Shown: positions 21,901 to 32,338 of the stretch, one piece after another
Position numbering within the stretch: position 1 is the stretch's first letter
How the letters are laid out: each line of letters begins with the position of its first letter
NCBI RefSeq assembly: GCF_932294415.1
Contig: NC_065543.1
Span: 1,996,976 to 2,060,975, forward strand
Direction: 5' to 3'
Length of the DNA stretch: 64,000 bases
From: Quercus robur
Lineage: Eukaryota > Streptophyta > Magnoliopsida > Fagales > Fagaceae
Translations under genes and position numbers: made by a program
Notes under the pieces: generated by a model
The model's input: the letters and a program-made list of their open reading frames with translations, nothing else
Told to the model about the DNA's origin: nothing
Database searches by the model: none

Positions 21901-24900
21901 GCTAAGGAAAAGGCCAAGATTGCTGAGGCTGCCGAGAAGAAGGCTGCTGCCGCGGAGAAGTTCCGAGCATCGGCCGAACAGAGGTGTATTGACCTCCTGG
22001 CCAGGCAAAATGAGACGGAACTCAAACTGGCCGAAGCCCTCAGCCTCAACACTTCTCATGCCGACGAGATAGCTGATCTCAGGGCAGGCTTGGCGGCCGC
22101 GGAGCAAAAGTGGTATGACGTAGGCTTCGCCGACGCCGAGAACTCCGCAGAGCCGGTGGTGGCTCGGGCTCGGCATATGGGTTTCGAGGCCGGGTGGTTT
22201 GCTGCTCTTCAGGCAATGGGAGTTCCTGAAGACTCGCCGCTGAGAGACCCCGGCCAGATTCCATTTCCGAACCCTGTACCTGCCGTCCAGACCCCGGCTG
22301 CTTTTGACGAGGAGGAGACGGCCAGTATGAGGGAGTTGGTTGAGCAAATCGACTCTCACGCCGAGCCCGAGGATATGGAGGCCACGAGCATACCTACTGT
22401 GCAGGAGCTTCTTGGTGAGGGCCAGCCTTTTCCTCTGACCGTCCAGCAGGAAGTGCCAACACCGATTCAACCTCCCAGCTGATTTTATTTTTACTTGTTA
22501 GTTTATCTTTATTTTGTTTTATTTGCCTATGTCCACTGGGAGAGAGATTTACCCCTCGGGGATCACAATTCTCCCGTCAAACGAGACCAATGGCGTGTTA
22601 TACTTCGCCAAATCCTGGGTTTTTAACCCGAGCCCCTGGAAGAGGTCCGGGTACATGACGTCAGCTCCGCTACCCTGATCAATCATCACCCTCTTCACCA
22701 GGAATCCGCCTATCCGGGTTGTCACCACCAAAGCGTCGTCGTAAGGTTGGATGGTTCCTTCGAAATCATCTTCTCCGAACGAGATGTCTAGCCGTCCAAC
22801 TCTCCTTTGCTTCTTGGACGATTCTCCCTCCGCGCAAGCCACTGTCATCACCATCCTTGCCGCTGCGGCCCCTCTCGGTGCGGCATGAATGACGTTGATT
22901 ACCCCCCGGGGTGGTGGAAGGGGATTCCTTTTCTGTTGGGCGCCCTGCTCGGTCTCCCGGTCAGTGGAATCTGCTACAAACTCTTTCAGGTGCCCTGCCT
23001 TCACTAGCTGCCCGAGATGATCTTTCAATACCCTACACTGCTCGGTGGTGTGCCCCTTGTCTCTGTGATAAGTGCAGTATAGGCTTTGGTTCCTCCGAGA
23101 TGGGTCGCCCCCCATTTTGTTCGGCCATCTGAAGAATGGCTCGTTCCTTATCCGTTCCAGTATCTTGTGCACGGGCTCTTTAAACAACACATTAACCCCT
23201 TCGATCTGCACCTCTGGTTCCTGCATTCTGAAGTCCCTTTTCGGTTTTGGCGGCAAGATGCTTTGCCGAGATCTCCCCGTAAAAGGGGCTTTCCCCCTGC
23301 TTTGCAACCGGTCATCCTCCAGGCGTTTGTACTCCTCTATGCGTCTCATCAGTTGCCTCATATCCACCGGGGGTCTTCTCGTCAGCGACTCCCGCAGTTC
23401 AGAATCCTCGGGGAGCCCCATCCTGAAGGTGCTAGCTGCGATTTTCTCGTTTCCCCCACCAATCTCATTGTAGAGTTCCTAGTATCGACTTGCATAACTC
23501 CGAAGGGTTTCCCCGACCCTCATTTTCATGGAAAGCAACGCGTCGACCGGTTGTTGCACTCGGCTGCATGTTACGAACCTGCTGCCGAACTCCTGAATCA
23601 GCTCGGCAAAGCTGTGTATAGAACCTTTCCGCAACCCATTGAACCATCTCAGTGCGGTAGAGCCGAGACTAGAGGGGAATACTTTACACATCAATGCATC
23701 GTTGTGCGCATGCAACGACATCATGTGGATGTAGTGACTGACATGCTCCACGGGGTCTGTCCTTCCCTCATAGGAATTGAATGGTGGACGCGTGAATCTG
23801 CTCGGCATGGGTGCCCGTTCAATCTCATCAGAGAATGGAGACCGGGCTGCCATCCGCAAGGCCCTGCTCATGGCGTCCATCGCGGCGTTGTGGGGCCGCC
23901 GCTCCTCTGGCGACTCTGACCCTTGGTTATCATATCCATGTGACCGGGAACGGTCCTGTCTACGACGCGTCTCCCGAGAGTGACGACGTGACTCTTGAGA
24001 ACGTGATCGGTCTCGGTGTTGTTGTGTAACAGGTCGGCTGGAACCTTCCTCGCCACGGTTCCTCCTGGGTTGGGGGATGTGGTTCCTTTCGTGGCGCCGA
24101 CCCCTTGCTTCCAGCTCCAAGTCCATTACCAATCTGCGCAACCGCTCCAGCTCCCGGTCTCTATCATCATGTTGCCGATGTGCTGAAACGTTTGAAATCG
24201 TCCGGTGTGTCTGGGCCGATCCTTCTCCCAATCCGGACCTTTCCTCTCCTCTTGGATGCTCCCTATCCTCCAGCCGCTTCTGCCTTCTCTCCCTCCACGT
24301 CGATCCCCGAGAAGATCCTGCGGAATTGCTCGGCACGTGCCCTCCTGAACGCTCCTCAGACATCTTCTTTGCTTGAGTCTCACTCGAACCACAGCTTCGT
24401 AGGATAGCCCCACGGTGGGCGCCAATTGTAAGAACCAAGTACAAGAATCCTGGGCCTTAGATTACTTGGGCTCACGATTTATTTGTAGTGGGTTTAAGGA
24501 TTTCCTACAATGGGTCGTTCTCGGCAGAGGGACTCAAAGCGACACTCAGTTGATACTCTCTCCTTGGCTATTTTCTCTCAATTTTTTTGAACCCCTTCTT
24601 CTCCCAACTTTCCTCTATTTATAGCTAAGGTTAGTGGGGAGATCATGATTACATTCACCGTTAGTGCTATTGAAGGTCCAGTATTATCTGGTTAAAGTGG
24701 TTGTTTAGGTGAAAGGGCGGTGCAGCATTTATGATCTTGGAACTTGGCTCCATTTTCACCGATTATGTTCGGCAACTCACGTTCCCGTGCATATCATGAC
24801 CTTCCCGGGTATTGACTCATGCGCTCTACCGGGAAATATTAACCGGTCAACCCCGGGAACTTAATACCCAAAACTTGTTTTTGGCTCTAAGGCAGTTTCA

Positions 24901-26956
24901 AGAAGGGCATAAGGTAACTGGAACTTTCTGCTGGGCCTGCGCCCAAGGCCGGTATGGGCTTGGGCCCGGGGCCTAGATGGGTCTGGGCCCAAGGCCAGTA
25001 TGGGCTTTGGGAGCTCGGTGCCGTACAGTATAAATGATAAAGTAGCTTTTGAGATGATAAAATTGAATTTTTTTTAGATACTAGATGTGAATGCTCTAAG
25101 TTACTTTGATCCTTCCATTGTTCATATTCAAATTTCCTAAACAGTGTGTATATCAATTTGTGATATGGGTTTATACATATCATTTTAGTGCTAAAGTTAG
25201 TCTCCCCAAGGGAAGATTTCTATCTCTATCCCAGTTGGAACTTAGAACATTCCTTGCATTTGCATGATCATTACTTTTTTGTCATTGATCTTTCGTAGAT
25301 GTTGATTTTCTCTCAAAATACACAAGCGATGGAAAAGATCGATGGTCTTATATTTAGTGAAGTGTCATCAATGAGCTGAAGCGTCTTGCTGTGTTTATAA
25401 TGTTCTAAGAACACTTTGAAAACAGAAATCAGAAAATATTCTTCCAAATGATTTTATTCTTTTTCCAAAACCCAAAATACATTATTCACTTAAAATTTAG
25501 CTGATGAGCAATTTTAAATTCACTCCATAAAGTTTAAAGCGAATGCTTGTAGTATGTAAAAAACTTAAAATATTACTTTTAGTCCTTACTTAACTTAAAG
25601 TCACTGTTTTTAGTCTTTGTGGAGTGATGATGTGTTATTTTTTAGTTTAATCGTATTATCTAAGGGACTAGAAGTGATAACTTTAAACTTGGACTACTAA
25701 AATTGCTCATGTTCAAAATTTTAGAGACCAACAATGTATTTAAGTTATTTATTTATTTATAATGCCAGTTTACAAAACAAGAAACTAATTTAGAGTATAG
25801 TTCAATAGAAGCCCAATTTCTCTTCCTCTCACAATGTGTCAGTCGTAGGCAAGCAATATTGCCACCTAAAAAACAATATAAATGCTGTTAAATACTGTTG
25901 TAATTTTTTATTAGCACTAACCCAGAATGGCAAATGATTATTGATCCACAGATTTCTCAATTGGGCAGAAAAGTTACTAGAGTGAGTTTTGCAGAACTTA
26001 AAGAAGCAACAGGCAATTTCAGCAGACACAATTACATTGGGTTGGGAAAGATTGGGATAATGTATAAGGCAGTTCTTCCAAATGGTTATCCCCTTGCAGT
26101 TAAGAGGCTATATGAGTCTCAATCTTTTGAGAAACAATTCAAATCTGAGTTATCAGCTCTGGCTAGATTGAGACACAATAACATAATTCCCCTCTTGGGT
26201 TACTGTAGAGAAAGGAAGGAAATGCTTCTAGTATACCAATATATATCGAATGGTAACCTTTATGGCTGGCTACATGCTGGGAAAAACAAAGATACAATCT
26301 TGGATTGGCCTTTGAGGATTAAAATTGCCATTGGGATAGCGAGAGGCCTAGCATGCCTTCACCATAACTGTCATTTCTCAGTAGTCCATCTCAGCTTGAG
26401 TTCGAATGCTATCTTACTTGATCAGAATTTTGAGGCCAAGATATCAAATTTTGGAGAGGCAATAATATTGAAACCTGGAGGGCTAATGTTTGTGAAGTCA
26501 AGTGACAATGACTTGAGCAATAGAGTTTTTGATGGCAGTGGGGTTAGGGAGTTGGATTTTTATAAAAAGGATGTCTATGATTTTGGCATTCTGCTTCTTG
26601 AGCTAATTACAGGAAAGGCACCCATTCAAATAAATAATTATTCGAACCGTTTGGATGGGTGTTACGTTGATTGGATTACTTGTCTTTTGAGTAGCCCTTC
26701 TTTAATGTGCAATTTCATTGATAAATCTCTTATTGGGTTAGGTTTTGATAATGAAATTTTTCAGTTGCTCAGAATTGCCAGTGCCTGCCTTAAGCCCTTA
26801 TCTTGTCAAAGGCCCACAACCCTTGAATTGTACCATGCGATAAGCATCCTTGGAGAGAATTATGGCCTCATAAATAATGATGCTGAGATAGTGAGGCAAT
26901 CTGAAATCGCTACTGCCGGTACTTCAAATGAAATTGTTGAGGTTGAAAGTACATAG
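15788..26956 (+). CDS. Gene E: BIR-like LRR receptor pseudokinase, two exons with a 9.3-kb intron
   Basis: Exons are 15788-16663 and 25952-26956; donor AAG/GTACTT, acceptor ATCCACAG/ATTTCTC, both phase 0, giving about 626 residues, close to BIR1/At5g48380. ATG 15788 starts a good signal peptide (MVLNSRVLVLLHILVWSLP); in-frame ATGs at 15752 and 15764 are less likely. Exon 1 has the LRR N-cap, about five LRRs (LDLSGNVISGSIP, LKLSNNSLSGEIP), a hydrophobic membrane segment (GFVVGFVVFAFSYTAFFTYY) and a basic juxtamembrane part. Exon 2 has loop GLGKIG (about 322-327), Lys 343, HLS in place of HRD (about 438) and NFG in place of DFG (about 458); no APE. Catalysis is therefore unlikely. Family knowledge suggests a plasma-membrane BAK1-binding regulator. 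The intron holds a hAT MITE and a second MITE containing a gypsy element, so splicing across it needs transcript proof. Confidence 0.78.
16664..17657 (+). repeat. First part of the intron of E, duplicated from or to 6722-7640
   Basis: After about 300 bases unique to E (with an A run near 16920-16937) the intron matches the locus B intron. A unit of about 30 bases starting TAGTGGATTAGTATTCAATG is repeated in tandem at 17460-17530. It is non-coding. Confidence 0.7.
17666..18392. mobile_element. Non-autonomous hAT element in the intron of E
   Basis: The ends are TAGGGCCAGCCCAAG and, inverted, TAGGGCCGGCCCTAAG. The 8-bp TTTGTGCC flanks the element at 17658-17665 and 18393-18400. The intron of locus B is uninterrupted at the same place (near 7675-7690), so it was inserted after the duplication. 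It has no transposase ORF. Confidence 0.85.
19085..19685 (-). repeat. LTR of the gypsy element (left copy)
   Basis: Starts TGTAAGAACC and ends GTGCCGTACA. By eye it differs from the right copy at six positions. Seen from the element's minus-strand orientation it is the 3' LTR. Confidence 0.92.
20180..22482 (+). other. Antisense ORF region inside the gypsy element
   Basis: Coding-like sequence opposite to gag: a first part with a plant-mobile/transposon-associated look (SKFSIPSDVDVAYCHESD), a Pro-rich middle and an Ala/Glu/Lys-rich coiled-coil part (about 21814-22120). GT/AG intron-like boundaries occur, as is known for the extra ORFs of Tat-lineage elements. It is broken in this copy. It is part of the element and not a host gene. 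What such ORFs do is unknown. Confidence 0.6.
22549..24444 (-). other. gag and protease-start region of the gypsy element
   Basis: On the minus strand the first part is Arg/Glu/Ser-rich (HRDRSRSQESRRHSRETRRR), followed by a retrotransposon gag domain (LRWFNGLRKGSIHSFAELIQ), a Cys/His motif and an aspartic-protease-like start (IDQGSGADVMYPDLFQGLGL). No polymerase follows; the antisense ORF region begins within about 70 bases. The fossil region contains a small number of breaks. Confidence 0.75.
24427..25027 (-). repeat. LTR of the gypsy element (right copy)
   Basis: Starts TGTAAGAACC and ends GTGCCGTACA. Adjacent inside it, on the minus strand, is the primer-binding-like sequence, so this is the 5' LTR of the element. 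Confidence 0.92.
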
Positions 26957-27300
26957 AACTACTGAAGCATGACAAACAAAGTGGAGCATTAAGTCAGAAT
27001 TCCTCCAGTCGTGGAGGTTGTTTGCCTCTAGTAATCTTTTGTTGTCCTCAGCATCTTTTTGTCACTTGTGGGAAAAGGTGTTTCCTTTTTTCTTTTTCCG
27101 CATCTATAGGTTATGATTTAAGAGTGCATGGTCCAGATTGCCACAATATTGATGTTCTTTTTTCTTTTGGGTTGTATGCTGTTGGCGGAAAAATTATATA
27201 GTTCTTTTTTTTAAGAAAGATTATATTATATAGTTGCTATGAATAGGTTGTTGATACTGCAATGATACATCATGAGTGCAATTATAACATTTAGACAGAA
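26957..27300. other. 3' flank of gene E
   Basis: AT-rich non-coding sequence directly after the stop codon. TTTTGTTGTCCTCAGC and T-rich tracts are present. This flank is not of the CATATTTGCTGTCCC type seen after the D-type genes, so E belongs to a separate subgroup. Confidence 0.45.
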
Positions 27301-27775
27301 AATCCCCAGAATGTTGCACGGACACGTCAAAATTGGCCAAGTACCGACGCGGGTATTAGTAAGACACGCCTAGAAAACGAAGAAGATATTCAGCCTCTCT
27401 TACTCTGTTGTCTGAGTTCTCCCTCTTGCAAAGCCATTCCGCTTAGATCGTCGTATATCGGCGACCAATGAAGCCATTCCGCCCTTGCCAAAGTTCTGCT
27501 GGTAAGCTTTAAACTTTGAGTTGATTTTGGGGTTTGTGTTGTGATAAACAGAGAAAATGAGACAGAATATCAATCAAGAGAGATACAGCGAGATTGAGAG
27601 AGGGAAAGCGATAGAGAACCACCGCCTACGGTGGTTGGTAGCGAATATCGATGAGGGCAGAGCGCATAGCTTTCTGCCATGGCCTTCGGCTAGAGAGAGA
27701 GTGGAGAGAGAATATTCATTGGTCCAGTTCTATAAACGTCTAAACCCAAATAACCAAGCCTGAATAGACCTGAGC
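27300..27775 (+). other. Unidentified less AT-rich segment with a 68-codon ORF
   Basis: This block is richer in GC than its surroundings and includes CTTAGATCGTCGTATATCGG near 27440 and an ORF at 27557-27763 (MRQNINQERYSEIERGKAIE). GCCATTCCGC occurs twice nearby. It is not found in the other array flanks. It could be the 5' part of an unrelated gene fragment or an unrecognised repeat. I do not recognise the protein. Confidence 0.25.
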
Positions 27776-28092
27776 CAGCAACCCAACCAATTCACACTAA
27801 AGCCCAGATTGAAATTTAACCCAACTCAAGCCAAGCCCACAACAAAAATATACCAACAGCCTAACTCAAAAATAATTCTATTATATAAAATTCCCAAACC
27901 CAAAATCTGAATTTCCTAACTAATAATAATAATAATAATAATAAAACACCATGAGCCGTACAGTAAAAAAAAAAATGTTACAAGTTGCAGGTTGAATTAC
28001 AGTGAACATCTCTATTAAAAACATCAAAAATGCAAGTTGAGTTACAAAATTCTTAACAATTTAGGTTCTTAAGATATAGCTTAGGTTTTTAA

Positions 28093-28227
28093 TGGTCAAT
28101 TTGAATTGAGAGGAAAGGATGGAGAGTAGAATAGAGTAGAATAGAATTGACTCAAAATTAGTTTATTTTCAGTCAATTTTACTCTTTTTCACTCCGTCTT
28201 CCTTCCCCCTCAATCCAAATGGGCTCT
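28093..28227. mobile_element. Probable MITE related to the one at 56270
   Basis: The left part GGTCAATTTGAATTGAGAGG and the right part, inverted, AGAGCCCATTTGGATTGAGG are similar. The inner AGAGTAGAATAGAGTAGAAT recalls the GGAGTAGAGTAGAG of the element at 56270-56391. There is no coding capacity. Confidence 0.5.
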
Positions 28228-28229
28228 AA

Positions 28230-28690
28230 GATAAGGGATAATTTGTTGAATTCATATCTAACCAAATATATAAGTCCATGTAAGCCTTAGATTATTAATT
28301 GAAGTAATCTTCTAAATGCTTTGACGGCCATGCCATCACAATATTTTTACTTGTAAAAAAAATGATTTGGGTATAATGTCCCCAAAAACACGAGTTTGAA
28401 GAATGTTGACTTGACTCTGCCTTAGAAGTAGTATTCGTAGATAGAGAAAGCGAAACGAAAAAGAACAGTAGAAAACAATTGCGGTAGACATCCTCCACCG
28501 AAATTTGCATGAAACCATTCGTCTTTTCTCTGTGGCTCTGTGCAATGAGTCTCTAAGACAATTATATTATCATAGAAAGTTTCGTTTACTTGCAATAAAT
28601 ATTTGTTTATTTATTTTGTTTCCCATCCTCTGGAATAAAATATAAATTGGAAGAAAATATCTAAGTTGTTCTTTCCTTGTAGGTTGCAGC
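28230..28690. repeat. Diverged flank segment
   Basis: Non-coding. The part GAACAGTAGAAAACAATTGC (near 28463) up to GAAACCATTC resembles the flank of the D-type units (near 36404 and 48866), so it is a diverged remnant of the same ancestral flank. Confidence 0.4.
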
Positions 28691-28695
28691 TGTGG

Positions 28696-29634
28696 TAAGG
28701 ATGGGAATGGGGCGGGGCAGGGCCGGAGGATGGGATCTTCATTCCCACCCCGCGTGGTTGTTGCCTTTCCCCATCCCCGCCCTGCCCCGAGGTGCGGGGC
28801 AAACTACCTTGCCCCATCCCCACCCCTTGGGGCCCACGGGGACCTGCCCCTAATACAATTTTATATATATAAATAAAATTTTTGCTACAATAATATAAAT
28901 CACAATAAAACAAAATGTTTTAAAATCCAAGCATTTAAATAAACCAATTATTTAAATAGTCTAATACGTAACAACATAATTCAAAACTGCCTAATACATA
29001 ATGAAATCCAAGTGTACCCGAACCTACTGCCTACTAGAAGCATGAAACAATGTGCCAAAAAAAAAAAATTGAAACAATTGGAATATGATAAGAAACAAAC
29101 CTACTGCCTACTGGAAGCACTACGTGACCAGCCTTTTTTCCTTCCAACTATGCTTCTTCAATAGCTATAAACAAAAATACCAATTTTAGATGTAAAAAAA
29201 AAAAAAAAGAAGAAGAAGAAGAAGAAGAAGAAGAACCAAAATTTAAATTGAAAAAAACTTATTTAAGAAACACTAAAATAAAAGGAAGATAGTGAATGAG
29301 ATAAACCTAAAAAGCAACATCTTGAACTTCTTGGAGTGGAGTCTGGCTTGAAACTTGAAAAACTCATATAGACTATAGAGAAGAGGGATGGGTCAGAGGG
29401 CGGCAATAGCAGTAGGGTTTTAGAATAAAAAATATTTTATCTCATGTTTTGTATTCTTGTGTTTCACTTTAAATATTAGTGATTTAGGGTTTACTAAATT
29501 TACAGTTATAGTCCTCATTAGTGCAAGGCAGGGTGGGGTGGGGATAAAAATATTAAACCCATCCCCGCCCCACCACTTTTGCTGGGCGGGGAAAACCCGC
29601 ATGGGGTGGGGACGGGGCAAAATTGCCATCCCTA
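28696..29634. mobile_element. hAT-like element with GGGATGG ends
   Basis: The left end TAAGGATGGGAATGGGGCGG and the right end, inverted, TAGGGATGGCAATTTTGCCC match, and both subterminal parts are GGGGCGGGG-rich. The flanks AGCTGTGG and AGCTGCAG may be a degraded 8-bp duplication. The middle is AT-rich with a GAA microsatellite (29205-29235). No transposase is seen. Confidence 0.65.
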
Positions 29635-30225
29635 AGCTGCAGTACTACTAGTCAAAGTTGCCAATTCAGCACGAAAAGGACTTTGAAAACACTCTCTAAA
29701 AACTATTATGGTATTTGTTAATTTTAACGTGCTTGGTATTTGTGCTTTGTTTTGTAACTAGTTTGTTGGTGTATTTTTTTTTTTTTTTATGTGTTTTGAA
29801 ATAAACCAGTTTTGAAAAATGTTGACTTGATTATGGTTTTACATCATTTTATTATTATAAGAAAAATGTTAGTGGACATCCTAAAAGCATTGGTTTAGGA
29901 ACTATTTCTAGAAACATTTTTATGGGAAAATAATAAAAAAAATTAATTTTTTTGACAACCTTTTATATTTCTCATTAAAGTAGTTTTAAAACTTTCATAA
30001 TATGTTTTATTAACAATTATCCTAAGGCACTTGTTAACATGACCCTTATTATAATTATTATTAATTTTCTGAGTTATGCTTACTAATTACAGTTCAGAGT
30101 TTGGTCTAGTTTGGTCCATTTCAGTTTAATTTGATCTAATTCTATCAATTGCAATCCATTCCAGTCCACTTCGCTCCATTCGATACACTTCTGTCTAATT
30201 TAGTCCACTTCAATGTACCTACTTA
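29635..30225. repeat. AT-rich stretch with a degenerate 10-bp tandem repeat
   Basis: Most of it is featureless. From about 30101 to 30216 units like TTTGGTCCAT, TTCAGTTTAA, TTTGATCTAA, TTGCAATCCA, TTCCAGTCCA and CTTCGCTCCA repeat with a period near 10 bases. This looks like a decayed minisatellite. No gene. Confidence 0.5.
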
Positions 30226-30650
30226 AGAGCATTCACATCAGTCTATGTATAATAGAAAAAAGTGTATAATTTACATAGTTTTGCTTAAAAATTACTTACA
30301 TTAGTACATGTATATAATTGGGTAAATTTACAAGTTTACTACAGTAACCATGTAAATTTACACTAATTGACATTATTCATTTTGTATTTAGTTGTTTATT
30401 TTTATTTTATTTTTTTTATCTCGAGGATGAAAGAAGAGAGCGTATTGTGGTTATTATGTGTGAAGAAAGAAAAATAATAAAAAAAAAAACAAAGAAAATT
30501 GATATTTTAATGAAATGTAATGTAAAATAAATAATTTGATGTGAGGTGTTTTGAAAAGAAAGTACGGAAAATAGAAAAAATATGTTTTTATGCTAAAATA
30601 GACAAGAACTTTTGCATGAGCTGATGTGAAGAATGGGAAAATAAAAGTTT
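30226..30650. mobile_element. Probable MITE of the GAGCATTCACAT family
   Basis: The left end GAGCATTCACATCAGTC matches the terminus of the element at 18436. A possible right end, GAGCTGATGTGAAG near 30620, matches only in part. The interior is AT-rich and includes ATAATTTACATAGTTTTGC. Boundaries on the right are uncertain. Confidence 0.45.
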
Positions 30651-30742
30651 AGATTGAGAGTACTATCAATTATTTGAGTAATATTAATTGTAACTATATT
30701 ATAAGTTTTAATTATGATGATAATCTCCTTACAAACTAGTTT

Positions 30743-30907
30743 TTTTTTTTTTTTTTTTTGAGAAAGTTTCAATTTATGGCGTCCGCTTTTGATGATAACT
30801 CTTTATCATCAGACCAAGACACCAATTAGTTTTTGGTTTAGGCACCCCAGATCTCTTATTTAACCATCAAAGACTTTACCAGTTGAGATAGTTGAAACCC
30901 ACTCCTC
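30743..30907 (-). mobile_element. tRNA-derived SINE with target duplication
   Basis: Antisense copy: the T run at left is its A tail. Read on the minus strand it has an A-box-like TATCTCAACTGGTAAAG and a decayed B box, and it ends in the family's common body. The 12-bp ACAAACTAGTTT flanks it (30731-30742, 30908-30919). The uninterrupted ACTACAAACTAGTTTATAAC occurs at 4622 and 37865, giving empty sites. Confidence 0.8.
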
Positions 30908-31216
30908 ACAAACTAGTTTATAGCTCAACTTTGACCGAGAATATATTAGTAGCCATTTGTTTTAAGTTTAGGTTGATGTCGAATTCTAAAATCCAAACTT
31001 GGTATCCAAAATTAAATTGGAGTCTTAAAAGGCTAACTGTAAACAGCAGCTTGGCCCAACACACATGATTGCTCTTCAAAAAAACAGAACAAATCTAGGC
31101 GTAGTCGTTTTCACTTTTTAGGATAGTGGCCAACACTGACTCAATAATTGACTGTTTGTGAGAAGAAAATGTTGTTTTAGCCTTTTAGGTAATCTAATGA
31201 ATGATAATTTTATTAT

Positions 31217-31370
31217 TATAGAGTTTAACTTATGGTGTCCGCTTTTGATGATTGTGTTCTTTATCATCAGACCAAGACATCAATCAATTTTTTGTATAGG
31301 TGATAATTGAACTCCAAATTTCTTATACAACCATGAGAAACTTCACCAATTAAGCTAATTAAAACCCACC
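31217..31370 (-). mobile_element. tRNA-derived SINE, old antisense copy
   Basis: Same family and same flank position as 4918-5063 and 43226-43365. On the minus strand TTAGCTTAATTGGTGAAG is A-box-like. It was present before the array duplicated. Confidence 0.6.
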
Positions 31371-31514
31371 AAATGAGTAATAACTGATGTCTACATTGAC
31401 TTCGTGATTGACTCTTTGTTAGAAAAAATAAAAAGTAGGGGTAACAAAAGAAAAAATGGTTGTAGCTTTTACATGGCCAAAAGAAAATGAAAACAGGCAT
31501 GTTCTTCTTGAAAA

Positions 31515-31552
31515 ATGCAAGGAACCACCCTTTTCTTGTTCTTATTTTATAC
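31515..31552 (+). promoter_or_regulatory. Conserved promoter-like block, locus C
   Basis: ATGCAAGGAACCACCC followed by CTTATTTTATACCC. It lies nearly 800 bases upstream of the ATG at 32339, unlike the 165-base spacing in E, so it may not be the core promoter in this subgroup. Confidence 0.4.
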
Positions 31553-32338
31553 CCAAGATTAACATACTGAATATTTCGCTAAATTAATATTTCGATAAAA
31601 AAAAAATAATTTAGGGTTTCAATTGTGCTGGATCTCTATTGATTTAATATTTTGGGTCATTCTTGAACATGGGAAAAAATGCAAACATGCACATTTTTTT
31701 TTCTTTTTAAAAAAATTAGTTATCATTTTACATTCTTAGCAAATTTAAAAATTAAAAAACAAAATTTGGGGCCTTTTGTTACTTTAATAGAGGCCATAAA
31801 ATCTTCATAAATTTTTTTGGACAATTGGGGGTCCTAAGTTGCCTAAGGTTTAAGCTAGCACTACCCAAACTTGATATGGTCCATAACCTAATAAACCCGA
31901 CCTGAATCCGACTTGACCTAACTTGTTTTTAGGTTTACTTCACGAGAAGGTATTTGGTACCAAATGATACCATGTCAGTTGTATTAAAATCAAATAAGTA
32001 TGAGACATGTCAACAAAAAATAGCTAACCCACTAACACATGTTAGTGGGTAGTTATCTTTACATGTCTCTCATTTATTGAATTTTGATCTGGATGACCTA
32101 ATATTATGTGATATAAAATACTTTTTCCTACTTCACATATTTGGTTGGTCATTTTTAAGCACTCGGACAATTATTTGGATAATCTAATAGAAGTTTAGTT
32201 TAAATGACTAATTTGACTAAGCATTGTTTATTGACTTCTTTTTCAATGAGCTGAAGTTGCTACTTGATATTTCTCTATAACTAGTTACGTACAATGCTTT
32301 CTACCTCTTGAGTATTCTTACTAAACTCTCAGAAGTAA

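Larger units (their letters stand above)
19085..25027 (-). mobile_element. Internally deleted Ty3/gypsy element, Tat-like, with antisense ORF
   Basis: Two 601-bp LTRs (TG...CA) at 19085-19685 and 24427-25027 and the 5-bp duplication GTATA (19080-19084, 25028-25032) mark a complete insertion. It reads on the minus strand: just inside the right LTR is a primer-binding-like TTGGCGCCCACCGTGGGGC. Then comes a gag region (about 22.9-24.4 kb, with capsid-like sequence and Cys/His motif CTYHRDKGHTTEQC) and the beginning of a protease (VMIDQGSGADVMYP). Reverse transcriptase, RNase H and integrase are not visible. The other half carries coding-like sequence on the plus strand. This layout resembles Tat-lineage elements known to have an extra antisense ORF. 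The LTRs differ at 6 of 601 bases, all transitions, so the insertion is recent. It is a defective fossil with a few breaks. Confidence 0.85.
18436..25096. mobile_element. MITE with GAGCATTCACAT termini, split by a gypsy element
   Basis: The ends GAGCATTCACATTT and, inverted, GAGCATTCACATCT are flanked by TAA (18433-18435, 25097-25099). The intron of B reads straight through this site (near 7720-7735). Without the 5.95-kb insertion it is about 710 bp. It contains CT microsatellites (18660-18724) and a T run of about 45 bases (18903-18945). A likely relative begins at 30226. The TAA duplication suggests PIF/Harbinger, but the superfamily is not proven. Confidence 0.7.
30920..32338. repeat. Duplicated promoter-side flank of locus C
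   Basis: Colinear with 4640-5600 and with 37900-38195 plus 43226-44600. It includes an old SINE copy (about 31217-31370), the promoter-like block (31515-31552) and, just upstream of the start codon, TTTCTCTATAACTAGTTACG. No gene. Confidence 0.75.

Noticed and set aside
20180-22482. A multi-exon host gene of plant-mobile-domain type
   Set aside because: It lies between the two LTRs of a single insertion with a perfect target duplication and matches the known position of extra antisense ORFs in Tat-like elements.
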